A stretch of 64,000 bases of DNA from NCBI GenBank assembly GCA_023974075.1, contig CM043801.1:5043769-5107768 (forward strand), in the 5' to 3' direction. The position numbers and the translations under genes were made by a program. Below are positions 1 through 13,620 of this stretch, piece after piece (position 1 is the first letter of the stretch; every line of letters starts with the position of its first letter). The notes beneath the pieces were generated by a model. That model had not been told where the DNA came from and searched no databases. It saw only the letters and a list, made by a program, of their open reading frames with translations. The stretch is from Chaenocephalus aceratus (lineage: Eukaryota; Chordata; Actinopteri; Perciformes; Channichthyidae).

Positions 1-560
1 GTCAATTGTTTCTTTCTGCAGGTATTTATGCAAGCCCTGAGTTGTTGAGAGCAGTGTCTGGAACATAACAGGCATGTAGATGGTACTGAATTTTCAAAGC
101 TTGCTTTCCAGTCCCTTTGCTAGAGGGGCTGAAAGGCTCCCTAAAGTCTTGATCAAAGCAGGGAGGTTTTTGACATGCCCAGCGAACAAGTTGTTTGTCC
201 CCTACCTCTAGCTGTTTCTGAAATGTTTGCAATCTCTGATGGTGGACAAGAGATGTGGAGAAGAAAGAGTAGAGACACTCCAGGAGATCAACGCAGACAT
301 GTGAGTTTTATATGAGTTTGTATAAGTTTAATTATTTCACATTGCTTGAGAAAAATATACTACCATATACGATCACTGATGTTGTTGTTGACTGGACACT
401 TATTTTGTAAAAGAGATAGCATGTGAGGATCTCTTAAGCAATGCAGCTCACGTGTCCTTTTCATATGCTGTCCATTGAAATGCAGGAAAGTAATAACCAG
501 CTCTGAGTGATCTGTTGCCGAGGGGACACTACACCGGAGTTACATAAGCAGAGATAAAGT
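1..560. other. Unassigned sequence at window start
   Basis: No gene is supported here. A 68-codon minus-strand frame at 26-232 matches no family I recognise and has no clear splice context apart from pyrimidine tracts. The rest is A/T-rich non-coding sequence. It could be the downstream continuation of the zinc-finger transposase fragment at 857-1105, but nothing in the translation proves it. Confidence 0.3.
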
Positions 561-574
561 GCTATTTTGGGGGG

Positions 575-695
575 AACTCACCTCCTCTGGGGTCCCCCAG
601 GAAGATTTGTTTTAAATATTGAAGTTAAAAGCATCAATCTTGTGCACTTTGAGAGCAACATTAAGAGATATGGATACATCTCTCAACCTCCATAT
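575..695 (+). repeat. Dispersed repeat, copy 1 of 3
   Basis: A block of about 115 bp with a G/C-run start (GGGGTCCCCCAGGAAGAT) followed by AATATTGAAGTTAAAAGCAT and CACTTTGAGAGCAA. Related blocks lie at about 1451-1541 (same strand, shorter) and at about 61870-61998 (opposite strand), where GGGGGGTCC and CTCCCCCGG motifs and the AATATTGAAGTTAAA core recur. It is probably the end of an old DNA transposon. The family is not identified. Confidence 0.55.
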
Positions 696-856
696 GTAAA
701 AAAAAATCAAAGAATCAGAAACGGGTTTATTATTTAAAAACACGTCATTTTCCAATTAAATCATAAACTATGTCAAATTATTAGAAGTTGTTAGTAATCA
801 GATTAAACAGAAAACAGGGATGGAAGGAGGAAATAATAATCCCTCATCACTTGTTG

Positions 857-1105
857 TTTGCGGTTGAAATGATCTCTTTTGCTGGCCAAACATGCTGGAT
901 GGAAAGCAGTGATGTCTCACTTGCCTTGGCCCTGTATCTGCAGTCCCTAAATCAGTCATGTTACCCATTGACTCTTGTCTGTTCTGGTGTTCCTGTTCAT
1001 TGTTGTCTCCATTGTCTTTCTTGTCTGTTGTATCTCCTTCTTGTGTGTCCCTTTCTCCTGTTCTCCTTTCTTCATCCTCTACTCTGTTTGGCTCATCTGT
1101 GATGA
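857..1105 (-). pseudogene. TTF-type zinc-finger exon of a ZMYM1-like hAT transposase (fragment)
   Basis: Read on the minus strand, the exon begins after a good acceptor (TTTACCTACACAG, AG at 1107-1106). It encodes a hydrophilic Glu/Asp/Asn/Gln-rich leader followed by DLGTADTGP and then FGQQKRSFQPQ. That last motif is the start of the TTF-type zinc finger found in ZMYM1-like and hAT-derived fish proteins, where it normally continues into W..YPWLEYS and Cys residues. Here similarity stops at about 857, before any metal-binding Cys, so the domain is truncated or the next exon is lost. The leader fits the usual N-terminus of such proteins. No downstream catalytic or dimerisation part could be matched in 1-850. 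It is a decayed transposase or transposase-derived gene fragment; the family assignment is inference from one motif. Confidence 0.5.
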
Positions 1106-1450
1106 CTGTGTAGGTAAACACAAACAAGTATGTAAGTCAATCAGTTTCCAGCTCTGTCAAATAAATGAATTTAAAGATACACAAATATGTCTTCATTAAA
1201 ATGAGTGTCACCACACTGTCACAAAATGTAATGCTAACCAATTGCAAATAGTTACATTTACATTAGAAACCTCTTGTAGATATCACTGTTAAGGGTAGTT
1301 ATCTGCCAATAGGACAGAATCATTCCTATACAAATGCAGTTTGAGTATATTCACTTAACACATTAATATAGTCATTTTCACTTAATATTCTAATATAGTC
1401 CAGGCATGAAAACGGGTCAGGGGTGAAAAAGGTGAGAAGGATATTATCCC

Positions 1451-1541
1451 TCTAGGGGGGTCCGGGGGCATGCTCCCCCGGAAGAACATTTTGAATATTC
1501 CATATTTCAAAGCATCAATCTGATGCATTTTGAGATGCATT
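1451..1541 (+). repeat. Dispersed repeat, copy 2 of 3
   Basis: Second copy of the G-run repeat: TAGGGGGGTCCGGGGGCATG, then CTCCCCCGGAAGA and an AATATT core. It is closer at its G-rich end to the 61.9-kb copy than to the 575 copy. Confidence 0.5.
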
Positions 1542-1990
1542 TTTTTGCCAACCTGGGGAGAGCTGGAGAAACTTAACTTCAGCCATGAGTCAAAAATATT
1601 ATAGCCTCCTTACTAAGTATTATGCAAGACATTTCATGCCAGCCTGTCACTGGGTCTAACATTTACAGTATATGAAGCACAATGTGGTAAGGGCTTAATG
1701 CAAATGTCTTAATGCATTATGCACTTAACTTGTCTACTCTTCCATCATGACTGACAGCCAATACAATGTTATGTAATTCAGATTTTAATACATTTTATTG
1801 GCAAAGATAGCCTAAAACACACAATACAGTGGTTTCCAGCATTATCAAAACATTAAACACTTTTCAAGGGATAGTGCTATATTATTTTAAATCTGTTAAG
1901 GTCAACATAGAAAAGGAACACAATCAATCTTGTTTTGTACAAAATACTGAATGAAAGGGAGAGGAAAGGGATGTCCTTGTGATACTGTAG

Positions 1991-2663
1991 TTACAGCTGA
2001 AACATTCCCTCCTGAGACTTAAGGACACAGTTCGTAATACTCTCAGAACCAGATTTTTTTTTCTTTGCCTGGACCACCAGTGTCTCCATGGCCCGCTTTT
2101 GCTGTTTTGCCACATGTCTCAGCCTCGCCCTTTTCTCTTCTTCAGCAGTCTGTTTCTTGGCCTGCTGAGCACTGCCAGATGCTTGGGAGCCATACTTGCT
2201 CTGTTACTGCTGCTTTTCTTTCTGATTCATCTTCTGCTGGCGTTTGTATGTGGCTGCTGCAGAGTTGATGTTCTTGCATAGTGTTCTGTCCACCTCCCCG
2301 AACTTCACATCCTCCCTTCTGAAGAGCTGCACGGCTGTCTTCCCCCTGGACTGCAGGGTGTACTTGACCGTCTGGATTGCATTACATGTTGGTACATTCA
2401 TGTTGCCACTCCTTTGGTCAATTACTTCATTCATCAAACTAAAAGAAGACTCAACCCTTGGTCCGTGAAAGATGGAGAGGCAACATTTAACCATCGCACT
2501 CAGGGAGGGGTACTTATCTGGCTTGTCAAAGACATGACCCCACCAATCAACGATGCACTCTCCCTCCTTGAAACTGGGGATGGTCAGGTCAACATTGAAC
2601 CGCACAAGTTCTCTCTGGATGGCCTGGTCTGCTGGCAAGAGGTGCCGCAGCATACCACTCAGC
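1991..2663 (-). pseudogene. hAT-like gene, last exon: hAT dimerisation domain with premature TAA
   Basis: The exon opens after TTTCTTGGCAG (AG at 2665-2664) with LSGMLRHLLPADQAIQ. It continues through CIVDWWGHVFD and KYPSLSAMVKCCLSIFHGP to ESSFSLMNEVIDQRSGNM, the aromatic and SERxFS-like region of the hAT C-terminal dimerisation fold. The frame then becomes Lys/Gln-rich. A TAA at 2204-2206 stops translation, but the same frame stays open and coiled-coil-like (AKKQTAEEEKRARLRHVAKQ) to a second TAA at 1991-1993. This suggests the true C-terminus was about 70 residues longer and that the first stop is a late nonsense change. There are no introns after 2663. Confidence 0.7.
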
Positions 2664-2771
2664 CTGCCAAGAAATGGATGAGAATTTGAAATCAGTTTAA
2701 GGACATGAGGTAACAAAAATACCAAAGTACCTGGTAATATGGCAAAAAAAACAGTTAAATGTTATTCTTAC

Positions 2772-3134
2772 CTCTTAAACTGGATGGTTGCCTGTGAGTG
2801 GCCTCTCAGAAGAGGGTCCAGAGCAGACAGGGCTGTAAGAGTCGGACTGGCCAAGGGGAGCTTCTTCTGGAGGTACACTGCAGTGGTGATGTAGGCTTTC
2901 CTGACGTCTGCTAGGAATGGTACCAACAGCTGACACAAAACACCAAAAACTGACCATTATTTTAAATCTCAAAAACAATTGAGAAAAAAGGTCATGCAGG
3001 TGATGCAGGGTACTTACAGCATGATTGGGATTCTGGCTCCTGAACGTGTCAGCCTCCTCTCCCACATAGACCTCCTTGGAGGGCAGCAGCACATGATCCT
3101 CCAGGACCATCTCCCTCAGAGCCCTGGGAGACAG
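2772..3134 (-). pseudogene. hAT-like gene, exons 8 and 9
   Basis: Two short exons separated by a small intron. Exon 3134-3018 (acceptor TTACCTTACACAG, donor GTAAGTACC) encodes LSPRALREMVLEDHVLLPS and YVGEEADTF. Exon 2929-2772 (acceptor TTTTGTGTCAG, donor GTAAGAATAAC) encodes LLVPFLADVRKAYITTAVYL followed by KKLPLASPTLTALSALDP. Both are intact in frame with perfect splice signals. They are the helical linker between catalytic core and dimerisation domain in this hAT-derived family. Confidence 0.65.
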
Positions 3135-3309
3135 CTGTGTAAGGTAAGTAATTAATGGGAGTAATACCTTAAGTGCCTTTCCAAAGACCCCAGGTTGCTT
3201 AACAAAAAAGGAAACACTCAACTGATAGCACAGACAACAGAAAAGTAAAAATAGGGATAAAAGCAATATACTAATGTAGGCAGAGTGGGTGTGAGGAGGA
3301 GTTAATTAC

Positions 3310-3644
3310 CTGAGTAATGTGTTCGGCCTTCACGAAGCAAGCCATGAAGGCCAGAACAGCTCAAGCTGCCGATCATGAAGTTTGTGAACCAATGTCTGGC
3401 TACCCTGTGTATGTAAAAAAAATTCTTATGAAATTGATTGATTGCCAACATTGGATGTGCATGCACGTGCAGTCAAGTTGCAGTAATTCCAAGCATAACT
3501 AACACCCACCTGGAAAACCATGACATACTCCTTGAGAATAGCCAGCAAACCCATGTAGATGCTGAGCCGTAAGACTTGTCGTCTCCTCATGCCACAGCTT
3601 CTGACATACCCTCTTTTTTCTCTCACGGCCTTGTGGAGTCATGC
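3310..3644 (-). pseudogene. hAT-like gene, exons 6 and 7 with frameshifts
   Basis: Exon 3644-3510 (acceptor GTGTTTCACAG, donor CAG/GTGGGTG) needs two frames: a first half reading as basic REKKRVCQKLWHEE and a second half reading as LRLSIYMGLLAILKEYVMVF. Exon 3404-3310 (acceptor TACATACACAG, donor CAG/GTAATTAAC) likewise switches from LVHKLHDRQLELF to MACFVKAEHITQ. In the family these halves are contiguous, so each exon has a small indel. Splice junctions remain textbook, as expected if the coding capacity was lost recently. Confidence 0.55.
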
Positions 3645-3733
3645 CTGTGAAACACTATACATATTCCTCCTCATTAGTAAAACAAGTATAAGTGCTAATT
3701 ATTATAAGGGATTGGAACATCAAGTCTCATCAC

Positions 3734-4007
3734 CTTTCCTGTTGAGTTCCTCCTGAACCACCTTGATACGGGCTCTACCCGCCTGGTTGACGTGGTACTT
3801 GGTGTACATCAGTTCCAAAGGCTCCCTATACAGCTCCTTATCTGCAGTGGAGAGGAAGCCATAATAGAGGACTCTGTACGCAGGCATCATGGCATGGGTT
3901 GCCATGCTGGCATCGTATGCAGACAGCCAGCGATGAGGAACAAAGCCCCTCTGTGGGCTGGAGGTGGGGAGATTTAGAATCATAGCTATCTCCTTGAGGT
4001 ACATCAC
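3734..4007 (-). pseudogene. hAT-like gene, exon 5 (catalytic region)
   Basis: Acceptor TATGTCTTTTGTCAG and donor GGAAAG/GTGATGAG bracket an uninterrupted frame. It contains ILNLPTSSPQRGFVPHRWLS, a hAT motif in which RWLS is the signature of the region after the second catalytic Asp. It continues with AYRVLYYGFLSTADKELYRE and YHVNQAGRARIKVVQEELN. The exon is undamaged. Confidence 0.65.
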
Positions 4008-4137
4008 CTGACAAAAGACATAAAAAGATTTTGAAAGAGACACATACATAGACATTCTACACATTCCATAGTTTTACCACAGTACAGTACAGTAGGGCCA
4101 GCAGCCGTGGTCTAGACTAGAGCTGCATTTTGTTTAC

Positions 4138-4509
4138 CTGGTCTGGACTCCACTGATGGTCAACCTGGAGATCACTGAACAGCTTCTCCAAGTAGCTGTC
4201 AAAGGGCTCTGAGAACTTCTTTGCCGCATTGTGTATATGATGACAGGAGTCCCCATCAACATCGAGCAGGTTGGAACAGTATTGGTGCATCCTGATCTCG
4301 AGGCCGGTCTTGCTGCCCCTCATCACAGCACACGAGTCCATCAGCATACTCACAAGGTTATTCCACGGGATGTTGTTTTTCTCAAAGAACTCACAGAGCA
4401 CCTTCTCTAAAAAAGCAGCATTCACCTTCACGATCTCCAAGGACCCCACATGCTCCACTATCACCTTCCTCAAGTCTGCATGATAGTAGCAAACGAGCAG
4501 GGAGAGGAT
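4138..4509 (-). pseudogene. hAT-like gene, exon 4 (catalytic core)
   Basis: The exon lies between acceptor TTATGTTGAAG (AG at 4511-4510) and donor CAG/GTAAACAAA. It encodes ILSLLVCYYHADLRKVIVEH, then VNAAFLEKVLCEFFEKNNIP, then LVSMLMDSCAVMRGSKTGLE and DGDSCHHIHNAAKKFSEPF. The Asp of MDSCAVMRG and the HHIHNAAKK block are the hAT catalytic motifs that follow the first Asp (LDES, in the exon at about 6930-7017). The exon is intact. It is separated from its upstream exon by the piggyBac insertion in the intron. Confidence 0.7.
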
Positions 4510-4989
4510 CTTCAACATAAAAAGGTTTATTAGCCATGCAACATTTTACAGGGCATACACTGAAGCAAAAACAGAAGGAATTTGATGGCAATAGCTTAAC
4601 CCTCTGGAGTCGGTGGACGCGCCGGCGCATCCAAGTGCGCATAATTTTACGTAATTAATCATATATCTTCGATTATAAGGAGTAGAAACATGATTCAGAT
4701 ATCCGCGGAATCGCTGGAAGGGTAGCTTTCCAGCAGTATCTCCTGTGAGACTGTAACCAGGGCACAGCAGCCAATATGGCCGCTCAAAGCAGCTTGACTT
4801 TACACTGTGTGGGATTGGTGGATTCGTGTGTCCGTCAAGGAAATCTCAGCCGGCAGACATCATGGTCTGAAATGACCAATGGACATCGAGAAATCACTAA
4901 GGACCTACCCACCAAGTAAAAAAAACATAAACCACGTTTCTCCCATCAGTTTACGTCAGTGTGGAGAGAGAGAGAGAGGGACAGAGAAA

Positions 4990-6256
<1,267 letters not shown>

Positions 6257-7474
6257 CACTGTCTTGACATTTATAATGAATAGTTGGTTGAAAGTTCTGA
6301 TGTTCAATATTGTAAATAGTTAGATTTTCCAGTTTCTTATATTTATATAAATAGTTGGTTGAAAAAAACATATTTATAATAAATTGTTGGTTGAAAAAAA
6401 AAGGTTTAATGCTCAATTTGTATTTGTACATATCACATGAACCTTGGTATGTAATATGAAGTCATTATTCAGTCCTAATGTATCTCAGTCCCTGCTGTGG
6501 TGAAAGTAGAGTGATAAACACTTGTTTTACTCAAAATTCGAATTAAAATGTTTTCATTTTAGACATGAATTACACATTTATATACAGTGTAATTCAAATA
6601 TTTCACTGCTTTTGTGATCCTAAGACTTTGGTAACCAAATCTAAAACACCAAAACAATTCGATCACATGAGTACATTTGTGTTTTCACAAGAGTTTTGAA
6701 GATTTTCCGAAAATCGGATGTAACATTTTAAGCTTTTGAGCTACTTATCTCATCAAACAGTGCTCTAAGGTGAGTCATTTGCATATATAGCAATACCAGA
6801 GATTGTCCTTAACATTTTGATATTTAACACATGGGGTGCCATGTGAGAAGAAATACATTTAAAAGGGGATTTAAGAAAACATCAAAAATTCGAGAAAATA
6901 CCCTTAGACTCCAGAGGGTTAATATGAGACCAACCTTTTTGTTGTTGTTGGAGGTACTCTCGTCTAAATTTAACGAAAAGGGAAATATCTTCATGTTGGA
7001 AAAGGTCCTCTCATAGTAGGTCCGCCCTACACAAAGTCGGACTGATTTGTCACATCATATGCATAATCTAATTGGTACAATATAAATCATACAACAGGTA
7101 ATTCTGGCAACATAGCAGTATATATAGCAACATGGTAGTTTAAGGAACATGTTTTATGTGTGCAGTTCACTAAAATGGAAATTAAAACACTGAAATAGTA
7201 GGTAAGAAAGAAAATGTAAATACCTAGACCATGGATCATCTTGTATGAAGCTGCCGTCCGCGACAGCTTCATTCCCTGCAAAGCTGGTTTTATGCAAGGA
7301 AAGGGTCTGGGCAAGCTCAACAATTACAGGAGCCTTAGAAAACGAGATGGAATGCTCCGCCAAGGTTCCAAGGACCATTGCCAAGAAGATGTAATTAATG
7401 TGTAATATGTAATAATGTAAAGCTAGTGTATTCCATGTTTAGGTGATGATGCTGCCAGTGACCGTAGCTGATTG

Positions 7475-7476
<2 letters not shown>

Positions 7477-7513
<37 letters not shown>

Positions 7514-7540
7514 GATTATTATTATTATTATTATTGTTAT
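7477..7540. repeat. (AAT)n followed by (ATT)n
   Basis: About 12 AAT units, a TGATT switch, then about 7 ATT units. The two halves are complementary and could form a hairpin. It lies in the first intron of the minus-strand hAT-like gene, next to the exon whose acceptor is missing. Confidence 0.95.
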
Positions 7541-7618
7541 AATAAAAATAACAATCTCAAAGTGCTAGTGTACTCTGTCTATGCTGCCTATGCTGACTAA
7601 CAGGCCTACACCACCTAC

Positions 7619-8054
7619 CTCTGCATTTGCTATGCGGTTTATAACTGGTACGGGCATCTTTCCCTGGCACTGCTGCCTGATTGTTTCTGACCCCTGGTTA
7701 GCTTGACTCTGGCTTGCTGGATTCACCCTGGCTGATGCTGGAAGGAAGCTGCTGGCAATACTATGAGTGGAAGCTATCATCTGCACCTTCTTCTTGTGAA
7801 CTTCCGTCTGGCAGTGAGCCTGCAGAGCATGGCTGCCTTTGTTAGCATCATTGATCTCTTTGTGGCAGAGAATGCATCTGGCGAATCCCTGCCTGTTGAT
7901 TTTGATGAATACATCTCCTAGATGAAAGGACACCTCTTGCTCTTTTACTGAGACCTTGCCTTCCAGTTTTAGCCACGACCAGTTCCAGCTGCATTTCAAT
8001 CCAGCATCCAGCTGTTTAACAATGGCTGAATCCTTCTCCCCTAACACACTCATT
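7619..8054 (-). pseudogene. hAT-like gene, first coding exon with BED/C2H2-like finger
   Basis: After acceptor TTATTTTTACAG the exon starts with A-ATG, giving MSVLGEKDSAIVKQLDAG. Residues about 45-75 contain FARCILCHKEINDANKGSHA and LQAHCQTEVHKKK. The pattern is Cys-x2-Cys ... His-x(n)-His, a zinc finger resembling BED fingers of hAT proteins. A Ser/Gln/Ala-rich linker follows and the donor is GCAGAG/GTAGG. An acceptor immediately before the ATG implies an upstream non-coding exon. The exon is intact. Confidence 0.65.
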
Positions 8055-8059
8055 CTGTA

Positions 8060-10489
8060 AAAATAATGTTTGTATTAGTGTTAGCACTAACTTCTAGTTT
8101 AGCCTTATTGATAGAACGGTGGACCACTTTACCCTTCAGCCTTGTCAGTCCCCTCACCTCAAAATCATCAACACGTCCTGGAAAAACGAGTTGTAGAGAT
8201 TTTAGAAAGTAGCACTAACATTAACCAGTTTTTATTTGTTGTGATTTACCGTAAGCTATACAAGCTAGTGTTAGAAATTAAAATCAATGTTGATATGGCG
8301 TAATTTGAATTAAATACACTATTTAATTTAAATCAGTTTTATTCTGCTTCACTTCCGGTTAGCATTAGCATGTGGCGAAATGCTGCATTTTCAAACCATG
8401 AATCAACGGTGAAGTGATGTTGTACACTGAGCACACTGGGTTTAGCACTCATTTATTGCCGCTGAATAACAGTTATTAGGGAATGTTTAAATAACCACAG
8501 ACACCAGAATGATGTAATTTAACAATAGAAAAAGGCAGGAATTGCATTGGACCCGCCCACTGACGACGCCGGCCAATAGGAGAAGACCTCAGATGACAAC
8601 AGGAAGAGCAAGCCAAGGATTGACCTCTTCTACCTGCTGACCTGGACTGACCGGTACGGATGAGGAGAGCGCCTCCACTCGCACATTTCATTTTGTACAC
8701 CACTGCATCTTTTGTGTAATTAAATGCTGTTAACTTTTATAAGCTTCCCTTGACTCTTTTCAGTCTCTCCTGCCTTCAGGGTTCTAGAATGCACTAACAC
8801 TAGCATCTAACTTTAGTAACGATATCTAGCTAATGTTAGGCTAAGGTTAACGGTAGCGTTAGCTAATCATTTTCTACCGGAGCTTTATTGCTAGCTGTCT
8901 AACGTTGCGTTCTCTCCTGCTGTGTTCAATGACTCAATTAATCAAGCTGTAGCTAACGTTAGCTAAGCCTATGTCAACAGAGCTCCTGGGTAACTTAGAT
9001 ATACCAGAAAATATTAAAATGATTGAAACCATCACTCACCAAATTCAGTCAGGTAAATCGCCGAGGCCAGGCGTGCTTTCAGCTTCTGATGGTGGTCTGG
9101 ATCCCGCTCTGGTCAGCACGAGCGAAGCGAACTGCTTGTAAACCAATGATCAGGTCCCTTTTGGCATGCGCACCTGTTCGCAGTTCACTGAATCTCTGGG
9201 GCTGGTTCAGAGGCCGTAACGGTACGCACCGTGGAAGACGAGACCCATTACGGCCTCTGAACCTACCCCCCCCTTAAATATTTTCTCATCGAATCTACAC
9301 GATTCACGTAGGTCACCTATTTTGGTTTCAAAACGGCGAATTTCGCCGAAAGGTGAGTGATGTTCATGCCTGATAGTTATCTTTCTGCATTCAAAACTAA
9401 GGAAAGCTGTACAATTTGACATGATAATGAAGAAAAAGGCCTCCGACAATGCAGATAATTTTTTGATCATATCAATTTTAAGATGGGGGTCAAGGCTTAA
9501 TATTTGGGAGCATAGTGTCCCTTGCCCCCTTTCAGGAGCCCCACTGGATTAGCTTTGATCTGAAATATTTGTGTAAAAAGCTTGTTAGCTGGCTGTCCAT
9601 CTCATAATGTTCAAATATAAACTAGCTGTCAATAGGAATATCAATCAGAAGAATTATAATTTCATGCAAAAATCTGTCACAAAAAGAGGTTGCACATTTA
9701 AATTCAGCTGTTGTTATGGCAACGTCAGTGTCCAAACAGCCACATTTACTGCTGCAAATACGTTCAAACATGCTGTCGACACGTAAAGCAGTGGCAACTA
9801 TGCCACCATTTCAGCTGACTTTTTCTCAGAAATGTCACAAAACATCCATATATTTCAGTGCTAGGTTGATGCTTAGCTAAGATAACTATGAAACACTTTA
9901 ACTGTGTACTGTAAGGTAGCTTCTAGCTTCATGTTGAACAGTAAGTCAACAGTTCCCAGAGAGCTTTCTTTGAAATCACCAGGTAATGCTAAAAAACATT
10001 ACATTTAGATTGTATGACAAAGTGTATATTTAATATATCTGGCTAGCTATAGCTACTTGCTAACGGTTTAGCTTACCCGCGCGATTCAAAGTAACGTCAA
10101 CGTAGCTATAATTTATAATTGCTTAGGCCTACATGTTGACATAACTTGTAAGTTTACTGACATTTACATACCTTGTTCACCTGGCTCAGGTGGTGGCTCT
10201 GGGGTTGTTGTGTGAGCCACCACTTGAGAATTGCCGTGTTTTTTATTAAAAAATGTCTAATGTCCATCTTCAGAAACTCCGCGGCTGAAAGTTTAAAGTT
10301 TAAACACTGTCACAGAGGAGAGGTAGCCTACGTACCTGTCAGCCAATAAAACACGTTTATTTCCATGCAACTCTGATTGGTCTGGTGGTGTCTTGCCTCT
10401 GTTGCATTCACTGAACACGGGAAATTACAATCCTGTCATCCTCTAGGTAAAGTACGGTTAATGTATTATATTATTGAGGGAGAATTTGT
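8060..10489. other. Gene-free stretch upstream of the hAT-like gene
   Basis: This may contain the promoter and 5' non-coding exons of the minus-strand gene; an AG/GTGAGG donor near 8157 is a candidate. Frames at 8476-8703 (minus) and 9023-9277 (plus) have no recognisable motif. Repeated GCTAACGTTAGC-like words around 8820-8970 are typical of fish repeats. A perfect hairpin sits at 9204-9263 and a near-palindrome, CGGCGAATTTCGCCG, near 9333-9347. Otherwise nothing is assigned. Confidence 0.35.
9204..9263. repeat. Perfect 16-bp inverted repeat, 28-nt loop
   Basis: GGTTCAGAGGCCGTAA at 9204-9219 is exactly complementary to TTACGGCCTCTGAACC at 9248-9263. The GC-rich stem is followed by a C-run. 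It could be a transposon terminus pair or an RNA hairpin; no known family was matched. Confidence 0.85.
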
Positions 10490-10936
10490 CCGGGGCCCAT
10501 GGTTTTCTCCTTCTTTTTCAGGCAAACCATTCATCCTCAGATTCCACCTCCGTTTGTAGCGGGCTTGCTCCTCGCCAGACTTACGTAGTAAAGTGTTATC
10601 TTTCAGAAGATCATCAAACTTTTTCTTATTTTCTTTAGCTGCTTCAGTGTTTGCTTCAATGCGTTTTTCAAACTTTTTTAACAGCTCTGTCTGTTCATCC
10701 ATTTTTCCGGATAAGACTTGTATTGCCTGGAGAATGGTGCTGCTGCTATCCTCTGCCATTTGTGTTTCGCCATGAACCTTTGATTTCTTTGGATTCGGTC
10801 CTTTAGTTGGTGTGTGGTCCCAATTTATTTTGTGTCCCTTAGAGTTGTCCGCTTCCATGTCCTCAATATCCGAGTCGTCACACGCCTCACGGAGAACTTT
10901 TAAGTTGTAATCGTGGTCGGTCATGCTAGCAGGCAC
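10490..10936 (-). pseudogene. LINE-1-like ORF1 protein, N-terminal part
   Basis: The frame starts at ATG 10936. It has an acidic leader, a basic stretch (GPNPKKSKVHGETQ) and a heptad-like coiled coil at residues about 70-120 (SGKMDEQTELLKKFEKRIEA, then KENKKKFDDLL). It then has ARYKRRWNLRMNGLPEKEGE, the conserved entry to the L1-type ORF1 RNA-recognition domain. Similarity ends right after this motif, so the RRM and C-terminal domain are missing. The sequence upstream (about 11105, CCGCCATCTTG) resembles a LINE 5' UTR. It is a 3'-truncated or rearranged copy, unusual because LINE copies are normally 5'-truncated. Confidence 0.7.
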
Positions 10937-11960
10937 TTTATGTCAAAAGTGTTGGTAACTGAAGAGTTAAAGTAAAATGTGACTATTTAAGCTTCTATAA
11001 TAACTTAAAGTGTATCATGAATAAGCTATTGCCTGTCGGTTTTGCAGTCAAGGACTCACATCTAAACTTTTTTTACGAGCCTGCAACGTTGCTGCTTCTC
11101 ACTCCGCCATCTTGAAGTCGTCACCCGAGCATATATGGTACCCCGAGCAGATATGATACCTACACCGGAAGTCCCCGGAATTGGGGACTGGCTTCAGCCT
11201 TCCGAGTAAATCGCCAGAACGCCGACACCTCCTCATCTCCACCGCTCCCATGTTTTATTTTGTGTTGCCATAAGTTAGTCTCTCTGCGTTTCTGCGCTGG
11301 GCTAATGCTAATGCTAATAATGCTAATGCGAGGATAATAAAATGGCGGCTTCACAAAACTTTTGGGGAGTTTTACGGGGCGTGGTTTGCAATCCGCCCAG
11401 CCAATCAGACTTAGGAACCTTTTTCTCCCACGAAAGTCCCTGCTCTCTAGCAGGGACTGAAAAGGGGGTGAAAAGGTTCTCATGGACTAATTTTAGTTCC
11501 GGCTCTTTTTGGTGTGAACGCAACATTTCGGAAATAAAGTGGGAACATTACTGCGGTGTGAACACGCCTAATATAACACCCAAAGTAACAACATTTCACC
11601 AATCAGCAACTAGAAGTGCATTTTACTATCATCCAACAAATAATTCTTCTTTGTTACAGATACAATATGATAGAATAAATCCAGTACATGTTAAATACTT
11701 CTCCTTTTGGAACCCGTATTAGGTGTGAACCCAGTACCACATTGAAAGGATATATACATAGAATACTATAGGAAAAAGCAATAATCACATGCTCCGTCAC
11801 CCGTGTGTGTCACCTGCAGTGCTATCGTTGATTTTAGTCATAGTCTTTTCTAGGTTGGAGGTGTGTGTGAACTCTCTGGTCTGTTCACCTCTTCCCCATC
11901 CTCATCCTTTCTGATTCGCTTTGAACCTGCTTTAAACACCAAACACACACAGGATGACAT
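10937..11960. other. Unassigned stretch, probable non-autonomous DNA transposon remains
   Basis: Contains the putative 5' UTR of the LINE fragment and a Gly/Lys-coding-like but unsupported frame at 11160-11483. A palindromic AGTCCCTGCTCTCTAGCAGGGACT word lies near 11433. A run of GCTAATGCTAAT repeats lies near 11302. No coding gene is supported. Confidence 0.35.
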
Positions 11961-11964
11961 CAGT

Positions 11965-12070
11965 ATATCAGGTAACACTATTCACTAGGGATGTAACGAT
12001 ACCAAAAAACTCACGGTACGATAATATCACAATAACAAGACCACGTTACGATATGTATCACGATATTGAA
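11965..12070 (+). repeat. hAT-like terminal segment, direct repeat copy 1
   Basis: CAGTATATCAGGTAACACTA and CTCACGGTACGATAATATCA recur in the same orientation at about 13962-14070. Both copies include TATTCACTA plus GATGTAACGAT-type sequence typical of fish hAT ends. The pair brackets about 1.9 kb containing a foldback structure and a hAT dimerisation domain. Confidence 0.7.
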
Positions 12071-12186
12071 AAATAAAGAAAAATGATTACTCTGTTCTTT
12101 ATTAAATAATACATCTGATTTGTACAGAATTTTTGTAGGATAGCAGTAATTTAAAGTGTCAAAAACAAAGTGACAGTAACAGACTG

Positions 12187-13440
<1,254 letters not shown>

Positions 13441-13620
13441 TAGGAACAAGAACAACCAGTGTTTTTTTAGCTACTAGTACTACCAAACAAAGTAGGCATT
13501 TTCTTTGTGCCACTGCACCTCACAAATAAACAAGGAAATTGAATAATCAGACCCTGCAATAAAATAGATCAAGTTTCACTTTAGTTTTTCAAGTAACTCA
13601 ACTCAAACTCACCAACTCAC

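Noticed and set aside
788..1102. Plus-strand Leu/Cys-rich 104-codon frame resembling a membrane protein
   Set aside because: It is antisense to the TTF-type exon read on the minus strand, which has a recognisable motif and a splice acceptor.
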